Shown piece by piece: positions 20,208 through 32,289 of a DNA stretch of 64,000 nt; within the stretch, counting starts at the first letter, position 1, and each line of letters opens with the position of its first letter. The position numbers and the translations under genes were made by a program. Under the pieces are notes generated by a model that was not told the origin of the DNA, searched no databases, and saw nothing but the letters and a program-made list of their open reading frames with translations. The stretch is taken from the NCBI GenBank assembly GCA_037962975.1, contig CM075671.1, positions 39,766,501 to 39,830,500 on the forward strand, in the 5' to 3' direction. Source of the stretch: Clitoria ternatea. Lineage: Eukaryota; Streptophyta; Magnoliopsida; Fabales; Fabaceae.

Positions 20208-23200
20208 TTAGGCATGTCAATGATTTATCTAATATAAGGATAAAACTTCTGCTATGGATACTATGTATTTATGTGTGTTACATTGGTCCAATGGAAATCC
20301 GGTATTGTCTCTCTAAGTTCAATGGGGATAAAAGTCTTGTTGTAATTCTGTCTAGCCAAAACACTAGTATCTTGAATTGTGAGGTGAAATAGGGTGTCAC
20401 TTGTGAAGATCCTCCAATGCTCAAGTCAATATTGGATAAATTAATATTGGAGATTAAGCGCAGTTAGCAAACATACCTTAAACTATAGTAAATACGTAGT
20501 ATTTATAGATTTAGGATATGAGGACATCCAATATGGCATGTGTCAATACATATCCCTAAAGTGCGGGATAAAGATGACATGAGTGCAAACGTCCCTAACA
20601 TCCTTTGCAAGTCATTGTCTGATATACCCCCTGCGTGCTCAAAGCCTCTTCCTAACACTGGTCTCCATTGACTTCAATCAAGAGGGTCTGAGATGGGAAA
20701 TACATAAGTGGATCAATCTAGTGTCATATATTTCTTATTGGGAGGTAACGCACATCGGCTAACACTATTTCCATATCAGTAGCGTCTAGGCCTGTATCAA
20801 GCTCAGATAATTTCTATTGAGTGCTCAACAATCCATTAATATTAGGAGTATACTTAAAATGAATTTCAATTTAGAAAAATATCCTTATATAATCTAATAT
20901 TGACTAAGGTTCAATTGTAACTTATTTTTGTTAAGAACATTGTTATGGGGGTAAAAAGGTCAATATATTGCTCTCATATAAGACAAACTTTTACTCATAC
21001 ATTTTTGTGAGAAAACTTTCATCAAATAAATCATGGTCTCATAGTTTTCAAATTAAACAAAGATAAATGAAATAAAAGAGAAATTATGAGAAATGTCACT
21101 TTCTTTCTCACACCTTTAATAAGCTTTTAGCTCTCGATATAAGTGATTTCTATGAGAGATCAAAAACTCCTAAAACATAAAGTTTTCATGAAACCGGTCT
21201 CTCCATAAGTCCAAACAAGAGAAGAAAACTTGAAAAATGAAATGAAAGATGACAAAAGATTAAGGTAGATATCATTATTTAAGGAAAGATAAGCCTAAAA
21301 ACCAATCCACCGAAATGAAAGAGATCCATTAATAAGAATTACCATGCAAGACTTCTACTAAGAACACTTATAGATATCACAATTCTCACAAAGAAACTCA
21401 ATTATGCCAAAGATGTGCACAAGTACAATAAGGTCATTATTTATAGAGACCTTAAGCTTAGGCTAGAAGCTTGGAAAGCCTATGTAGGACTAAACTATAC
21501 CTATACACAATTCTACCACTCCTACTCTAATGGGCCTTAATTTTAGTCTAAACCCTAAACATATTTAACCATACTTCTAATCATCTAATATTGCTAATAC
21601 AAAATGAAATTGATTTTATCTAAGAAAGCCTTAACATGTGTTCTATAATATAAAGAAAATGAGTTTTTCTAGTCAAGCCTTAACATAAAGTCTCAAGACC
21701 TAATCTAAAATAGTACTACAGAAAAAGGAATAGGAATGATCCAATGTGAAATCTTGGTAGGCTTAAGTCTCCACCGATGCAATCACTTTACCTACGATAG
21801 ATTAGACCTTGCTAGCCTTTGCTATTGTAATTCTCTCTTGGAAGTCCTTTAGGTCTCCTAAATCTTCCTTAATATGCTACATGATGTCATCATTCATCCC
21901 TTTTGAAGAGGATTTCTCATCAAATTCAATCCTCACCCGTTAAATTCTTTATCCTCTATGTCATCATCACCGAGATTAGATGCCATTGAAATTGTGTTCT
22001 CACTTTGAGTAATAAAACATGTTAAAAATTTATTTGCTTGAAAGAGAGAATGAGTAAAGCTGATAATTTAGTTGATCCATGTGTGTAGTAGACTTTATAG
22101 GGTCAAACTCAAAAAGTCTTCTTATTATATATGGGTCTTGAAATTCAAAGCTTTAATCTGATCCTACGCAGATAAGGGTTCATGAAGTGGTCTTTTTTTT
22201 ACTTCTTTAAAAATCGTTTATTTACAAAAAGATAATTACTCGTATCAAGAAGAATGAAATGTTTAAAAGTTTTAGTCTTTAAGTTCAAAGAAAATAAAAC
22301 TAAGAAATTTTATAAGTCACACAAATTGGCCTAAATTCAACTCAAATTCCTACATGTTTTTTGGATTTAGGTAACTAAAAAGCTTGACTTTATTTGAGTC
22401 TTCGATTTTAAAGCCAGTTACTATGTGTTTGCATGTCCATGTGATCCAGCTTTAATGAATCAACCCAAGTTACCAGCTCTAATAACAAAGGTAATATTTT
22501 TAGACTTGATTATCATTTTTTCATATTCTATATCAACTAAATAAGCAACCAAAAAGTACTTGATTATCTTTCTTTTTTATTATAAATTAAATAACCTAAA
22601 TTTTTAAATTTTTCTAGATTATTTATCTTCATATCAATTTTTTCGTATTTTTTATGTTCAACCATAATATCTATATATTATATAAAGTAACAACTTCTAA
22701 GACAAATAAGTATGTGGACCATTAGATCATATTTTATAACTAAAATCTTAACTGTTGAATTTTTCATAAATAATAACTAATGTCACTTATTATATCTCAA
22801 TTATCTCAATTATCTCAATGTATCTAAATCAGATATTGAACCTCTCAACATTATTCAATTCTCTTATTAAGGAAGTTGAACAGAACCATGAAGATGGTGA
22901 TTCCAACTTCCATGTTTAGGGTTAATTGTTATTAAATGTTTTATGTTAAGAAATTATGTATAAATATCATATTCCTTTTATCTTTTCTTGTGTAAATTAG
23001 AAAATACTAATGGCTTTATGGGATTCTTTCTAAAGTGAGTCTTGGTAAGATTAGGAGGGTGAAGAATACAAGAGAATGTACTTCATTCAATTTGGATAAA
23101 AATGAGTGTTGTATGTTTTAGGATTTCGATATAGAGATTTATGCATTTGGGTATATTATAAAGATTTGGTATATATTGTTTGTAAATCTTTAAGCGGAGG

Positions 23201-23300
23201 GTGGTTTATATTTTAGAGTTTTAGTGTAGGAATTTAGATCGTTTGGTGTATTCCCTTTGGTATGTTTAGATTATATTTTATTTTTTGCTATTCATTTATG
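20208..23300. other. AT-rich intergenic DNA, no gene recognised
   Basis: I read both strands and find no ORF with coding character, no RNA gene and no clear element ends. The GGGAGGTAACGCACA phrase near 20740 faintly recalls the post-pol motif of the Athila-like elements, but no neighbouring homology supports this. Confidence 0.5.
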
Positions 23301-23314
23301 TTTTCTATTTTTCA

Positions 23315-23720
23315 TTATGAGATATATTTCTGTGTCTCCTTTCAAATAGAAAGTATGGTGGTGTCTCCTTTCTTTTGATTCCTATTTTACTTTTAATTCT
23401 CTTTTTTGTTCTTTATTTTTAGTTTTAAGGTTTAATATGTATATGAAATTGTATCAATTTAATTTGATGGTTTATGTTCTTCTAGCTTTGTAGTATAAAG
23501 TGACTATTTAGATTACGATTTGTCTAGATTAAAATTTAAATGCAAAAAATGTTTATAAAGATTTTGCTTCTTATTTTTTTTCATTTATTTGTGCTTTTTG
23601 TTTTTTTATTTTGATGATAGATATTTTGGTGGCTCCTTTCAAATAGAAAGTATGTCAACTTTTCCCATATTTTAATTTTAGTTCTCTCTTTGATTTTTAT
23701 TTCAAGGTTCTCTCTTTCTT
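23315..23720. repeat. Degenerate direct duplication, about 290 bp apart
   Basis: The phrase CTCCTTTCAAATAGAAAGTATG occurs near 23337 and 23634. Each copy is followed by T-rich sequence with TTTTAATTCTCT or TTTAGTTCTCTC. An old segmental tandem duplication; non-coding. Confidence 0.6.
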
Positions 23721-23970
23721 TTTTTAAATGTTTCTACAACAAGAGTCTAATCTTAATTATATATAAAAAGTAGTTCATAGATAGTGAAATATAACAGGTG
23801 TCACTCTCTGGTGAATCCTGATTTCCTCCAAAAACCTCTTCTTCAATTACCATCCTTAATATTATTTCCTTTAATATTTTTTTATTTTTAAATCTCAATA
23901 CATTCATTGTATGAGTTGTCATCATTAAATGAACTTTTTTGGGACCTAAAACTATAATTTGTATTATAAC

Positions 23971-24215
23971 TTTTCATTTTTTTATCTCATTTCTCCCATT
24001 TCCTAACTCGTATCTTTAGAAACCCTTGGTTCCCTCTTACGCTTTTCGTTTTCTTTTTTTTGTCTCATTTCTCCCCTTTCCTAAATGAGCTCGACTTTGG
24101 AAACCCTTGGTTTTTCCTCTTGCGCTTTTCATTTATTTTTTTGTCTCGTTTCTCCCTTTTCCTAAACTGTTTCTTTGGAAACCCTGGGTTTCCCTCTTGC
24201 ACTTTGTTTCCCTCC
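23971..24215. repeat. Three tandem copies of a unit of about 80 bp
   Basis: TCTCATTTCTCCC starts at 23985, 24063 and 24144 (as TCTCGTTTCTCCC), giving periods of 78 and 81 bp. Each unit continues with TTTGGAAACCCTTGGTTT and CCTCTTGCGCTTTTC. The overlapping ORFs on both strands at 24060-24371 are a by-product of this repeat. Confidence 0.75.
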
Positions 24216-24503
24216 CCTTCAATACTTTGTGTCTCTTCATCAATGCTTCCCAAATCATTTGTAGAATGTCTATTTATATTCCTACCTAGACGTTTTAAAA
24301 ATACGTTCCTTCGAAGTGTCTTTATGTACAGATTTGTAACGCAATTTAAGAGTCGAAGAACCATCCCTTAAATCTTTAGCATGTCTTATTCGGAAACCAT
24401 AAAACCTTTGTAAAGGTGTTTCTGTAATCATTTGATTTTGTGTTCCAAAACCCATATCATCATCTCCCTGTAATGCATATTGTCAAAACCCTAAACCCTT
24501 ACT

Positions 24504-25919
24504 ATGGTCTTCCCTTATCAGACGAGGAAAGGTAAAGCTCCCATGGATGATGAGGCTGATCATAACCCTATATGTATTTTCTTCTTAATCTATCTTTGCA
24601 TGTTTCTATTTTTTTATAAATTCTCAATGATGCTCCATGTGATGTCTTTGAGAGCAAGATGAACCCAAACTTTTTGAGAAAATTTTTCTTTCATTTATAT
24701 GAAATTATTTTTCAGAATGTTGTATGTATTTTCTTCTTAATTTGTCTTTACATGTTTCTATTTTCTATACATGTATATTTTAATTATTTTCCTGAATGCT
24801 ATATATATTTTCTTTTGAATGTTTCTTTACATGTTTCAATTTTACTTTTGTAAATGTTGAACCACGCCCCATCTGCTTTCTTTGAGAGCAAAATGAACCC
24901 AAATGCTGTTGAAAAAATGTTTCTTACATTTATATTTTAGTTGTTTTCAAGAACGTTGTATGTATTTTCTCTTTAACAAAATATTTTGTTGGGTTTTAAA
25001 TTACAAAGGTTATAGAGATCGTCAATGATGAAGTTGATCTTCAGTTTATGTGTTGTTTCTTTTTAAAATTTGTTTAAATGTTATTTTTGCCTGTGCATGT
25101 TATCTTTTTTTGTGTAAATGTTTATGTTTGGTATATGTGGTGTCTTTTAGAGAAAGATAATCAAAATATGCTTCAAACCATCATGAAAGATTTTAAATTT
25201 TGTCATTTTTGTGTTCTTTTGGTTACATATATCAATCATTTGTTTGGCGATAGGGTGTAATAAGAACATGATTAACCCATGTTTTTGTTGTCATTCTATA
25301 GTTAAATTCTTGCTTGCAAACAATGTACTGGAACTGTTAGTCTCATGACTGTGAACTAATATTAAAAGTGTCCTATATTGTTTTATTATGTTGGATCATG
25401 TTCATGGAGGACCTATTGGTTTTGCCCTCGTCTGTAAGACAGGATACTACCTAGTCACTAACCAAATATGGAGGGGTAAGTCTTATTTATGTTTTTATAT
25501 GTAAGAATTATTCTTTGATGAAAAATAATCAACCATTTTTTTATTTTTATTTTCGTTTTAGCCGTATTGTTATGATCATCCTTGTGGGTTTCCCCAACTT
25601 CAAATGGATCGTGCAGGGGTTAGTATATTCCTCATTATAACTTTTATTGCATTTTTATTATTCTAATCATTTCTATATTTCTGTTAAATGTAACAACAGA
25701 TAAGTAATCCAGATGTCATTGTCCTTGGTGATTCTGATGATGAAGTTGGTGATAGATTTCTTCTTTGGGCTTTCTCTTATTTGTTGGACTTTTACTAAAC
25801 CCTAAACAATTTCTTCTTTTATATGTTGTTTGTTACTCTCATCATTACGATATCTCTGTTATTTGTAATAGGTACCAAATGGTCCAGATGTCATTGTGCT
25901 AAGTGATTCTAATGAATAA
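24504..25919 (+). pseudogene. Decayed multi-exon gene fragment with repeated acidic hydrophobic motif
   Basis: A telo-box-like ACCCTAAACCC precedes ATG 24504 (MVFPYQTRKGKAPMDDEADHN), which runs to a donor at 24574. Possible later exons encode ALVCKTGYYLVTNQIWRG (ending at a GGTAAG donor, about 25475) and PYCYDHPCGFPQLQMDRAG (about 25560-25618). Two similar short exons follow: NPDVIVLGDSDDE (about 25705) and GPDVIVLSDSNE, then TAA (25917-25919). The last two look like SUMO-interacting motifs (V-I-V-L followed by acidic residues) made by exon duplication. I do not recognise the protein. The intron at 24574-24990 is expanded by tandem duplication of TGTATTTTCTTCTTAAT-containing segments. Confidence 0.35.
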
Positions 25920-26054
25920 ATTGCTAATACTTTTCGTTTCTCTGCCACAAAAGTGATGACCAAGTTTCAAAGGGAAATTTTTTTGGTTAGTAGTGTTATC
26001 TCATCCCCCTTGCTTTTTTTTTACAATGTTACTGAAATTGTTGTTCTTTTGCAG

Positions 26055-26176
26055 GACTTACCTTCAAAGTTAGTTTTTGTAATTCTGAGAGGTAAGCCTA
26101 GGCTTATTCAAGCGCGGATGGAAGGATATGCTAATACCTCGCCTGTTGAACTTTGGTGGACTAGTCGACGGCATTG
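26055..26176 (+). pseudogene. Isolated exon-like segment with good splice sites
   Basis: TTTTGCAG precedes 26055 and G|GTAAG follows 26176. Between them one frame is open (DLPSKLVFVILRGKPRLIQ, ending VELWWTSRRHW). It may belong to the gene remnant just upstream or to a second gene. Family not recognised. Confidence 0.35.
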
Positions 26177-26282
26177 GTAAGTTCATTTAGGAACCAGTTG
26201 ACATCAATTTTGTGTCAACCATAAATTGAAAGATGGTTATAGGATCTTGATTGGGATGCCTTATGTTAGTGCTCATATTCTA

Positions 26283-26606
26283 TACCTCAAACCCTAAACC
26301 CTAAATCATTTGCACCCTATCACTAATCTGTAAATCTTAATCAAGCCACTCTTTTGTAAATTATCTTCCCTAGCTTTCCTTTGTCTCTTCTCTTTTGTGT
26401 TAGTTTCTTCGTTTCTCCTTTCCCCTTTCGCGCGCCTTGAGCAATAAGCCCTCATCCACGTTCTTCTACATTTCTCCCTTTGCACGTCTATAGTGCCATT
26501 ATCCCTTCTCGTTCTTCTCTGTCCAGTTTCTCCTTTCTCGTTGTTATGCAGTCGACATGTAGTTCTCCCTTCTTCTCTATTCTTCTAGGTCAGGTAAGTC
26601 TTCCTA
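26283..26606 (+). promoter_or_regulatory. Telo-box and TC-rich 5'-leader-like region
   Basis: AAACCCTAAACCCTAAA (about 26288-26304) is a double telo box, followed by about 250 bp rich in CT (TTTCTCCTTTCC, TTCTTCTCTGTCC). This is typical of promoters/leaders of plant ribosomal and translation genes. The downstream part is interrupted by the LTR at 26607, ending in a donor-like CAGGTAAGT at 26590-26600. No coding region is attached now. Confidence 0.4.
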
Positions 26607-28863
26607 TGTTACCAACTGACCCTTAAGGAACTCAAGAGAGGGGGTGAATTGAGTTGTTGAAGACTTTCTAAATTAATAAATTTTTTCTTCAAAAAATTAT
26701 TATGTAATGTAAAGTAATTAAAAACAACACTTGAGATACACTACTTGCCTACGTCTAGTCCTCAAGATCCCCTTGAGATTTTATATTGGTTCGACCAACA
26801 CTTGCCTACGTCTAGTCCTCAAGATCCCCTTGAGATTTTCACTAATCAATTCCTTGATTACACCATAATGGGGATACACCACCCCAATCACATACACCTT
26901 TGGGATACTGCACCTAAGTACAAAAACCCTGAGATACACCACTCTAAGTACCAATCGCAATTCAAGGAAACCTTTCCCTAAGTAATCAAAACTTAACAAA
27001 GAAATCTCTCCTTTAAGAGTATAATGAACAATTGATAAATGTTTTATAACATAATAAATTAGATTTAGTTTGCTTAGGATTTTAATCATTATGCACTGTA
27101 TTTCCTTAATTTTTATGATTTTCGCTTTCTTTCCATAATATTCTACTTGGGTATTTTATTTTGCAGAAATTAGGATAATACAAGGGTCAATAACAAGAGA
27201 AAAAATGACCATCAAATGATAAAAAAACAAGAAGAGCAAGCCCAAGTCAAAAGAATTCTCTTTTTTATACTGAATTCCGACTAAAAATAATCAAATCCGA
27301 GTAGGATGACTCAAAAATAATCAAATCCGAGTAGTATGACTCAGAATGAAGTGTTGCTGAGTGGAATACTTCCCGGTTGAAGGTAAATCCGAGTGGAAGA
27401 TTCCCTATCAAAGCTATTCTAAGTGAAAAATGGCTGACCTTGAAGGAATATTTCTCAGTTGGAGATAAATCTGAGTGGAAGCTTCCCGAATGCAACCACT
27501 CCGAGTGAAAAAGGGACTGACTTTGAATAATTACCGCCCAAAGCTATTTGTCCGAGTGAAGAATTACTAATTGAAGCGAGTCTGATTTGGGGAACAACTG
27601 CTTCTTCTGGGCAAAATTGTCTCCGAGTGGAAGACTCCCGAGTGAGTTGATTCCGAATGAAAAAACTCTGAACTTCGGAAGAACAATTGTCAGGCAAGGC
27701 CTTTCCGAGTAGTGAGTTTTGGAGAAAGTGTGTTATCAAGCAAGGAAAAGAGTCCGACCGGGAATGAGTCTCTTTCGGGCAGACTCTCAAGTTTCAAACT
27801 AACCCCGAGTGAGATGTCTCCAAGGAAGGCACTTCCGAGTGGTTCGGGGCCGAGAGATGTATTTCCAAGCAAAGCAAAGCTTAGACCTGGAAAGAACTTT
27901 TATCGGCCAGATTCTCTCAAGTCACAAATTTCTGAGTGAAAAGCAAGGCCGACTCCTGAGTGAAAACAACCGAATGGGTTGATTGACGATTGAGGCCATT
28001 CTGCGTGAGAAGCAAGTCGGACTTCCGAGTGAATGTGTCCGAGTGGATCATTTCAAGGAGTGAAGAAAGGGTCGTTCTTGACTGAATTACTCCCAAGCAA
28101 TATATCCGAGCAAGGTTTCTCCGAGTGGTTCAATTCCAGAGACATAGCCGAGTGAAACATTTTGGAGGTGCCGATTGAATCATTTGGATAAAGACTTCCC
28201 GATCCTGAGTGGGTCACATGTGAAAGAAGAGGGTCTGAACGAGTGCTTCAAGCAGAAGCACCTCCGAGCAAATGATCTCCGAGTGAGTCACTTTTGAAAC
28301 AATTCCGAATGAATGTTTCAATCAGTGAAGCAATCAGAGGTGCTTTGCTCAGAACTTGTTTCTGTTTGAAGTAATTCCGAATGAATGCTTCAAGCAAACA
28401 TTTCCAGATAAAGCAACACCGAGTGAAGCAATTCTGAATGAACAGAGGTCCTGATGAATGCTCCTCGGAAAGAAATTTCTGAGTCAATAAATTCAAGCTT
28501 TCACTCGGTCTTTTATGTATAAGAGCACGTGTTCCACTCGAATTAATCCCCACTGAGGATGGATACTGGCTGAGGCACTAATCCGAGTCAGAAGGAGAAC
28601 GCCGGCTCCATATTTCCATCGATTGCCCATGCTGACTTGGATTTCCACAATCCAAGTGGATCCTTGACTTATGAGGGGGCGGCTGACAACAAGACAAAAG
28701 AGAAACCCACTAGCCGCCGTTCCCTATAGCTGTCGAGGTACAACCTGTTTCTCCACCACACCGTCCAGGCTGTATCCAAGCTGATCTCGTGGGGCGGCTA
28801 ACAAGAAGACAAAGAGAAGTCCTACTAGTCACCATTCCCCATGACTAAAGACGTCCAGAGTTC

Positions 28864-28871
28864 TATAAATA
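28864..28871 (+). promoter_or_regulatory. TATA box of the E2 5' LTR
   Basis: TATAAATA within TTCTATAAATACAAGGGG. The 3' LTR counterpart is 34091-34098. The CCGAGTG array lies upstream and the CT-rich tract downstream. Confidence 0.75.
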
Positions 28872-28914
28872 CAAGGGGAGAGCATCGCCTTTTGATCGAG
28901 TTCTGATTCACTCA

Positions 28915-29052
28915 CTTTAATTCCTTTCTTTTCCTTTCTCTTTCGTTTTCTTCTCTGTTCCTTTTCTTTTCTTTTTCCTTCATTTTCTTTCTCTTTTTAT
29001 TTTCTTTCTCTGTCCCGTTTCTTTCTCTTTTTATTTTCTTTTTCTTTCTTTT
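28915..29052 (+). repeat. Pyrimidine tract (CTTTT/CTTTCT) in the E2 LTR
   Basis: About 135 nt composed almost only of C and T, with CTTTCTTTTCCTTTCTCTTT-like units, just downstream of the TATA box. It is repeated at 34140-34285 in the 3' LTR. Confidence 0.85.
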
Positions 29053-29969
29053 ATTTTATAAAAGAGTGGTGAGGATTGTAAAAGTGAGTGTTCCAATTTG
29101 TAATTGGTGGAGGAATATTGCAACAAGGAAATACAGTGGTAAAATTATTTTGAGCTTTTGGAGAAACCCGTAAGTCTTTATTTTTACCATGTCTTGTATG
29201 TTTTATTTTTCCATATTATATATGAATTTGAATTATTTCATGAGTAACTAAATTAATTATCATGGGATGAAGGGGGTGTGATAATATTTTATGATAATGT
29301 TATTTTGACTTTGAATTAAATAAATTTCTGTTTTCCATTTAGTTCAAAAAATGCCTAATGCTCTTAATAATTCCTAACAAGAACCTAAGTGATAAAACTG
29401 TATACTTACGGGTATATTAGTAAGTTTAAGTAATTAATAGAATCGAGAGATTTATTGTTACTGGAAAGTTTTTTAACTAAGCCTAAGGTTTTGAAATACT
29501 TTTTGTGATCTCGGTAAAACCGTGAAAGTAATCAAAATCTTTTGGGGAATAAATAAGGGATTTTCACAAAACGATAATGGGCCTTTTCTAAGGATTAAGC
29601 AGCGCTTTCCATAGGTTGGGTACATTAATAGGATTCCGAGAGGAACATATTAATTAGCTTAAGGAAAATCTACCTTAGAAAACTTAATTTGATTCTTATT
29701 TATGAAAAGTTAAAATTCATTAACATAAAATAGAGCCTTGATTTCCCAAAATCCCAAGATACTCTCAACTCTGATTTTTAAGTGTCAAGTAAATTTTGTT
29801 TCTAAATTTATTTTTAATTTATGCTTTATTTTACAAAAACATTAAAAATCAATTGTGTGGATAATTAAATTTCAATATGCTGGTACTTTGAACACAGTCC
29901 CTGTGGAGAACGATAATCTTTTATATTACGCGACATAACCCGTGCGCTTGTGGGCCCTATCAAGTTTTT

Positions 29970-29987
29970 TGGCACCGTTGCCGGGGA
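29970..29987 (+). other. Primer binding site of E2, tRNA-Asp
   Basis: TGGCACCGTTGCCGGGGA, complementary to the 3' end of plant tRNA-Asp with one mismatch, 7 nt after the LTR. Confidence 0.88.
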
Positions 29988-30119
29988 CTGTTGTCCCTCA
30001 AATATCGGCAATATTGAAATTTAATTAGATCATACTTGTTAATATTTTTCTGTTTGTTTTATTTCTAGTTATTTATTTTTATTTTTATTTTCAAAGATCA
30101 CACTTGATCTTTGTTTGTT

Positions 30120-30959
30120 ATGGAATTCTTAACAGGTGCTACTGACTTTTATTGTTGTATTTGTGGTGATTCAGGACATGCTGCTACAAATTGCTATTTT
30201 GCAATATCCTTAAACCACCATGAACAAGAATTTCATCAGTTGGATGCTATTGGGAACTATAACTATAGCAGTGATTTTAGAAGCTTACCAGTATTCCAAA
30301 ACTACCCACAAAAATCCAAACTTGAAATACTGATGGAAAATTTTGTGAGCACCCAAGAAAAATGAAATGAAGAGTTCTCAAATGCCATAAAGACCTTAGC
30401 TCCAAAGATGGACTCTCTGGCCACCCAAAACAAAATTTTAGAGAATCAAATTGTCCAACAAACCTCTTTATCTATGAGAACACCAGAAACATTTCCTGTA
30501 AAACCTGAGGTAGGACCATCTAACCACACCATGGACATCACTCTTAGGAGTGGTACTCATTATGATGATCCGGTTGGCATAACTAAAGAAGCTAAGGAAG
30601 AGAAAAAATTTGATGAGTCTCTATCTTATCCAATAATTGAGGAGAGTAGTACACTGATCCAAAAGAAAGTACTGCCCAAGCTTCAGGATCCAGGTATTCT
30701 AGAGGTTATTCCTATCAAGGTAGGAAAATTTTACATACCTGTTAACTTTGCTGTGCTTGAAATAGATTTTATTGACGAAGTGGTAGAGAAAGAGGCAATC
30801 CAAAACCTCCCTCTTGATCCACTTGAATCTGTTTTATCTTATGACTTTTCAGGCATTTCAAAAACACACTTCTATGATTTTTTGGCTAAAAGAGAACTTA
30901 TCCCTAAGGTAGAATTCAGACCACTAAAACCTGTGTTCAGGTATGAATTGTATAGCTGA
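30120..30959 (+). pseudogene. gag-pro: E2 gag-pro remnant with zinc knuckle, protease core deleted
   Basis: One frame from ATG 30120 to the stop at 30957-30959, broken only by TGA 30363-30365. It opens almost directly with a CCHC zinc knuckle (CCICGDSGHAATNC, about 30150-30195), so the entire capsid part of gag is missing. It then carries the linker LRSGTHYDD and the protease entry KLQDPG. It jumps directly to YIPVNFAVLEID, which belongs near the end of the protease: the DLGA active site is absent through an in-frame deletion. The tail (to YELYS) resembles the region between protease and RT. No enzyme activity is expected. Confidence 0.75.
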
Positions 30960-31005
30960 AGCTGGTTCAGAAAAGTCTGGCTGAAGACTTAAAACTTAGC
31001 AATTG

Positions 31006-31021
31006 TGGGGAGGTAACCCCA
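31006..31021 (+). other. E2 post-pol motif with extended TGGGG/CCCCA arms
   Basis: TGGGGAGGTAACCCCA occupies the same place as the E1 and E3 TGGGAGGCAACCCA motif, one base pair longer in the arms. Confidence 0.65.
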
Positions 31022-31039
31022 TGTCTTTAATAAATTAAA

Positions 31040-32251
31040 AAAAAATAAAAAAAAATAAAAAAAACAAAAACAACTATGTCAGATGCTGGTTTGGGGTTAT
31101 TACAGGTAAGTTTTATTATCCTTTTATCATTTATTTTAACATTGAGGACAATGTCAAATTCTGGTTTGGGGTGGTAGATAAGAAAACTTAACTATTTTGT
31201 TTACGTTGTGTGATTGTTATATTTTTCATGCGTGTGTTTTCCTTGTTTTGTTTGTAATCTTATAATTTACCATGATTGCATGATAAATTTACTCTGAACA
31301 CAAGGCTAAAGTATCTAAGGACCCCAAAATTTTGAGTAAAATTTTCAAAATTTGATTGTTTAAATGCCAAATCAATGTATAAATAAACTTTATGTGATTA
31401 AAATTTTCTTTGAAAAGACTTTCCATGGTTAGACTTGAGCCAAAATGGGTTATTTATCAAACAAATTTTCAAAACCCATATCTTCTTGATTGAGTGAATC
31501 TCATAGTCATTAATATTCTAGAACTTGTTTTTTCAACCGATTCAAAATGGTTTTTAATTATATGTCTTAGGATGATAAAGGCACAATTAGGCCTTATTCT
31601 TAAGCCTCAGAATTTTTGCATAATTTGACCCCTAGTTGCCCCTTTAGAGCCTAAAAGTGAAAATTTTTCTTTGAAGCCTTTCATTGACTGATATTCTCTT
31701 AATGGTGAAAAAGTTGGAAATTTAGTGGAGCAAAGAAATAAAAAAGGACTTAAGAAAAATATGTATAGGATGCAAAAAAAAAGAAAGAAAAAGAAAATCA
31801 AAAGGATGATATTGAATGAATTCCAAAAAGTCCATAAAAGTTCAAAAATTTGCTCTGTTAAATTTATGATGGTAATTTGAATCATTTATGACTGTTAAAG
31901 CCCTTTTGTATTCCATTTTTCTTGAAATTCCTACCTTGACAATACAACCCAAGGCCACGTTACAACCTTTGAAAGACCTTTAGACTTTGACATATTTTCT
32001 ATCTAAACTGTGGAGTTTCTGGTTTATTAACAAGCTTATGGTAATATTTTTTGACTATGATGATCTGAGTGATACACAAACCATGAAACACTTTGAGTGA
32101 AAATTGAGAAAACAATATCCTCTGTCTTGATAATGAAAATTGATTCACATAAAAAAATTAATATTGGCATTTGAATAAATCTTTTTCTATTTTGGATTCC
32201 TTAATTTGCTGAGCTTAGTATTTTCTGTATCTTATCATGTGAATATGGTAA
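31040..32251 (+). other. E2 3' untranslated region
   Basis: AT-rich, with no supported ORF. A poly-A/AAAAAT tract lies at 31036-31070. The minus ORF at 31607-31885 is low-complexity Phe/Leu and is not supported. Confidence 0.6.
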
Positions 32252-32289
32252 TTGCTTGAGGACAAGCAATGTTTTGGTTTGGGGTATTT
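32252..32289 (+). other. E2 stem-loop and polypurine tract
   Basis: TTGCTT-GAGGAC-AAGCAA (32252-32269), then GGTTTGGGGTATTT (32276-32289) directly before the 3' LTR. Confidence 0.75.

Larger units (their letters stand above)
27033..29962 (+). repeat. E2 5' LTR (2930 bp) with internal CCGAGTG repeats
   Basis: It begins TGATAAATGTTTTATAAC and ends GGGCCCTATCA. Between 27285 and 28560, several dozen copies of (T)CCGAGTGAA/CCGAGTGG occur at irregular intervals of 15-45 bp. TATAAATA at 28864-28871 is followed by an almost pure pyrimidine tract (28915-29045). Minus-strand ORFs here (for example 27455-27790) recur in the 3' LTR only because of LTR duplication. Confidence 0.9.

Noticed and set aside
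24060..24371. Overlapping ORFs of about 100 codons on both strands
   Set aside because: Created by the three tandem 80-bp units; composition is low complexity and neither strand shows a family.
26288..26304. Interstitial telomere
   Set aside because: Only two CCCTAAA units next to a TC-rich leader; this is a telo-box promoter motif, not a telomeric array.
27455..28553. Minus-strand ORFs of about 100 codons in the E2 LTR (and their counterparts at 32568-33780)
   Set aside because: They arise from the CCGAGTG motif array read in antisense and are duplicated only because LTRs are identical; no start context or family match.
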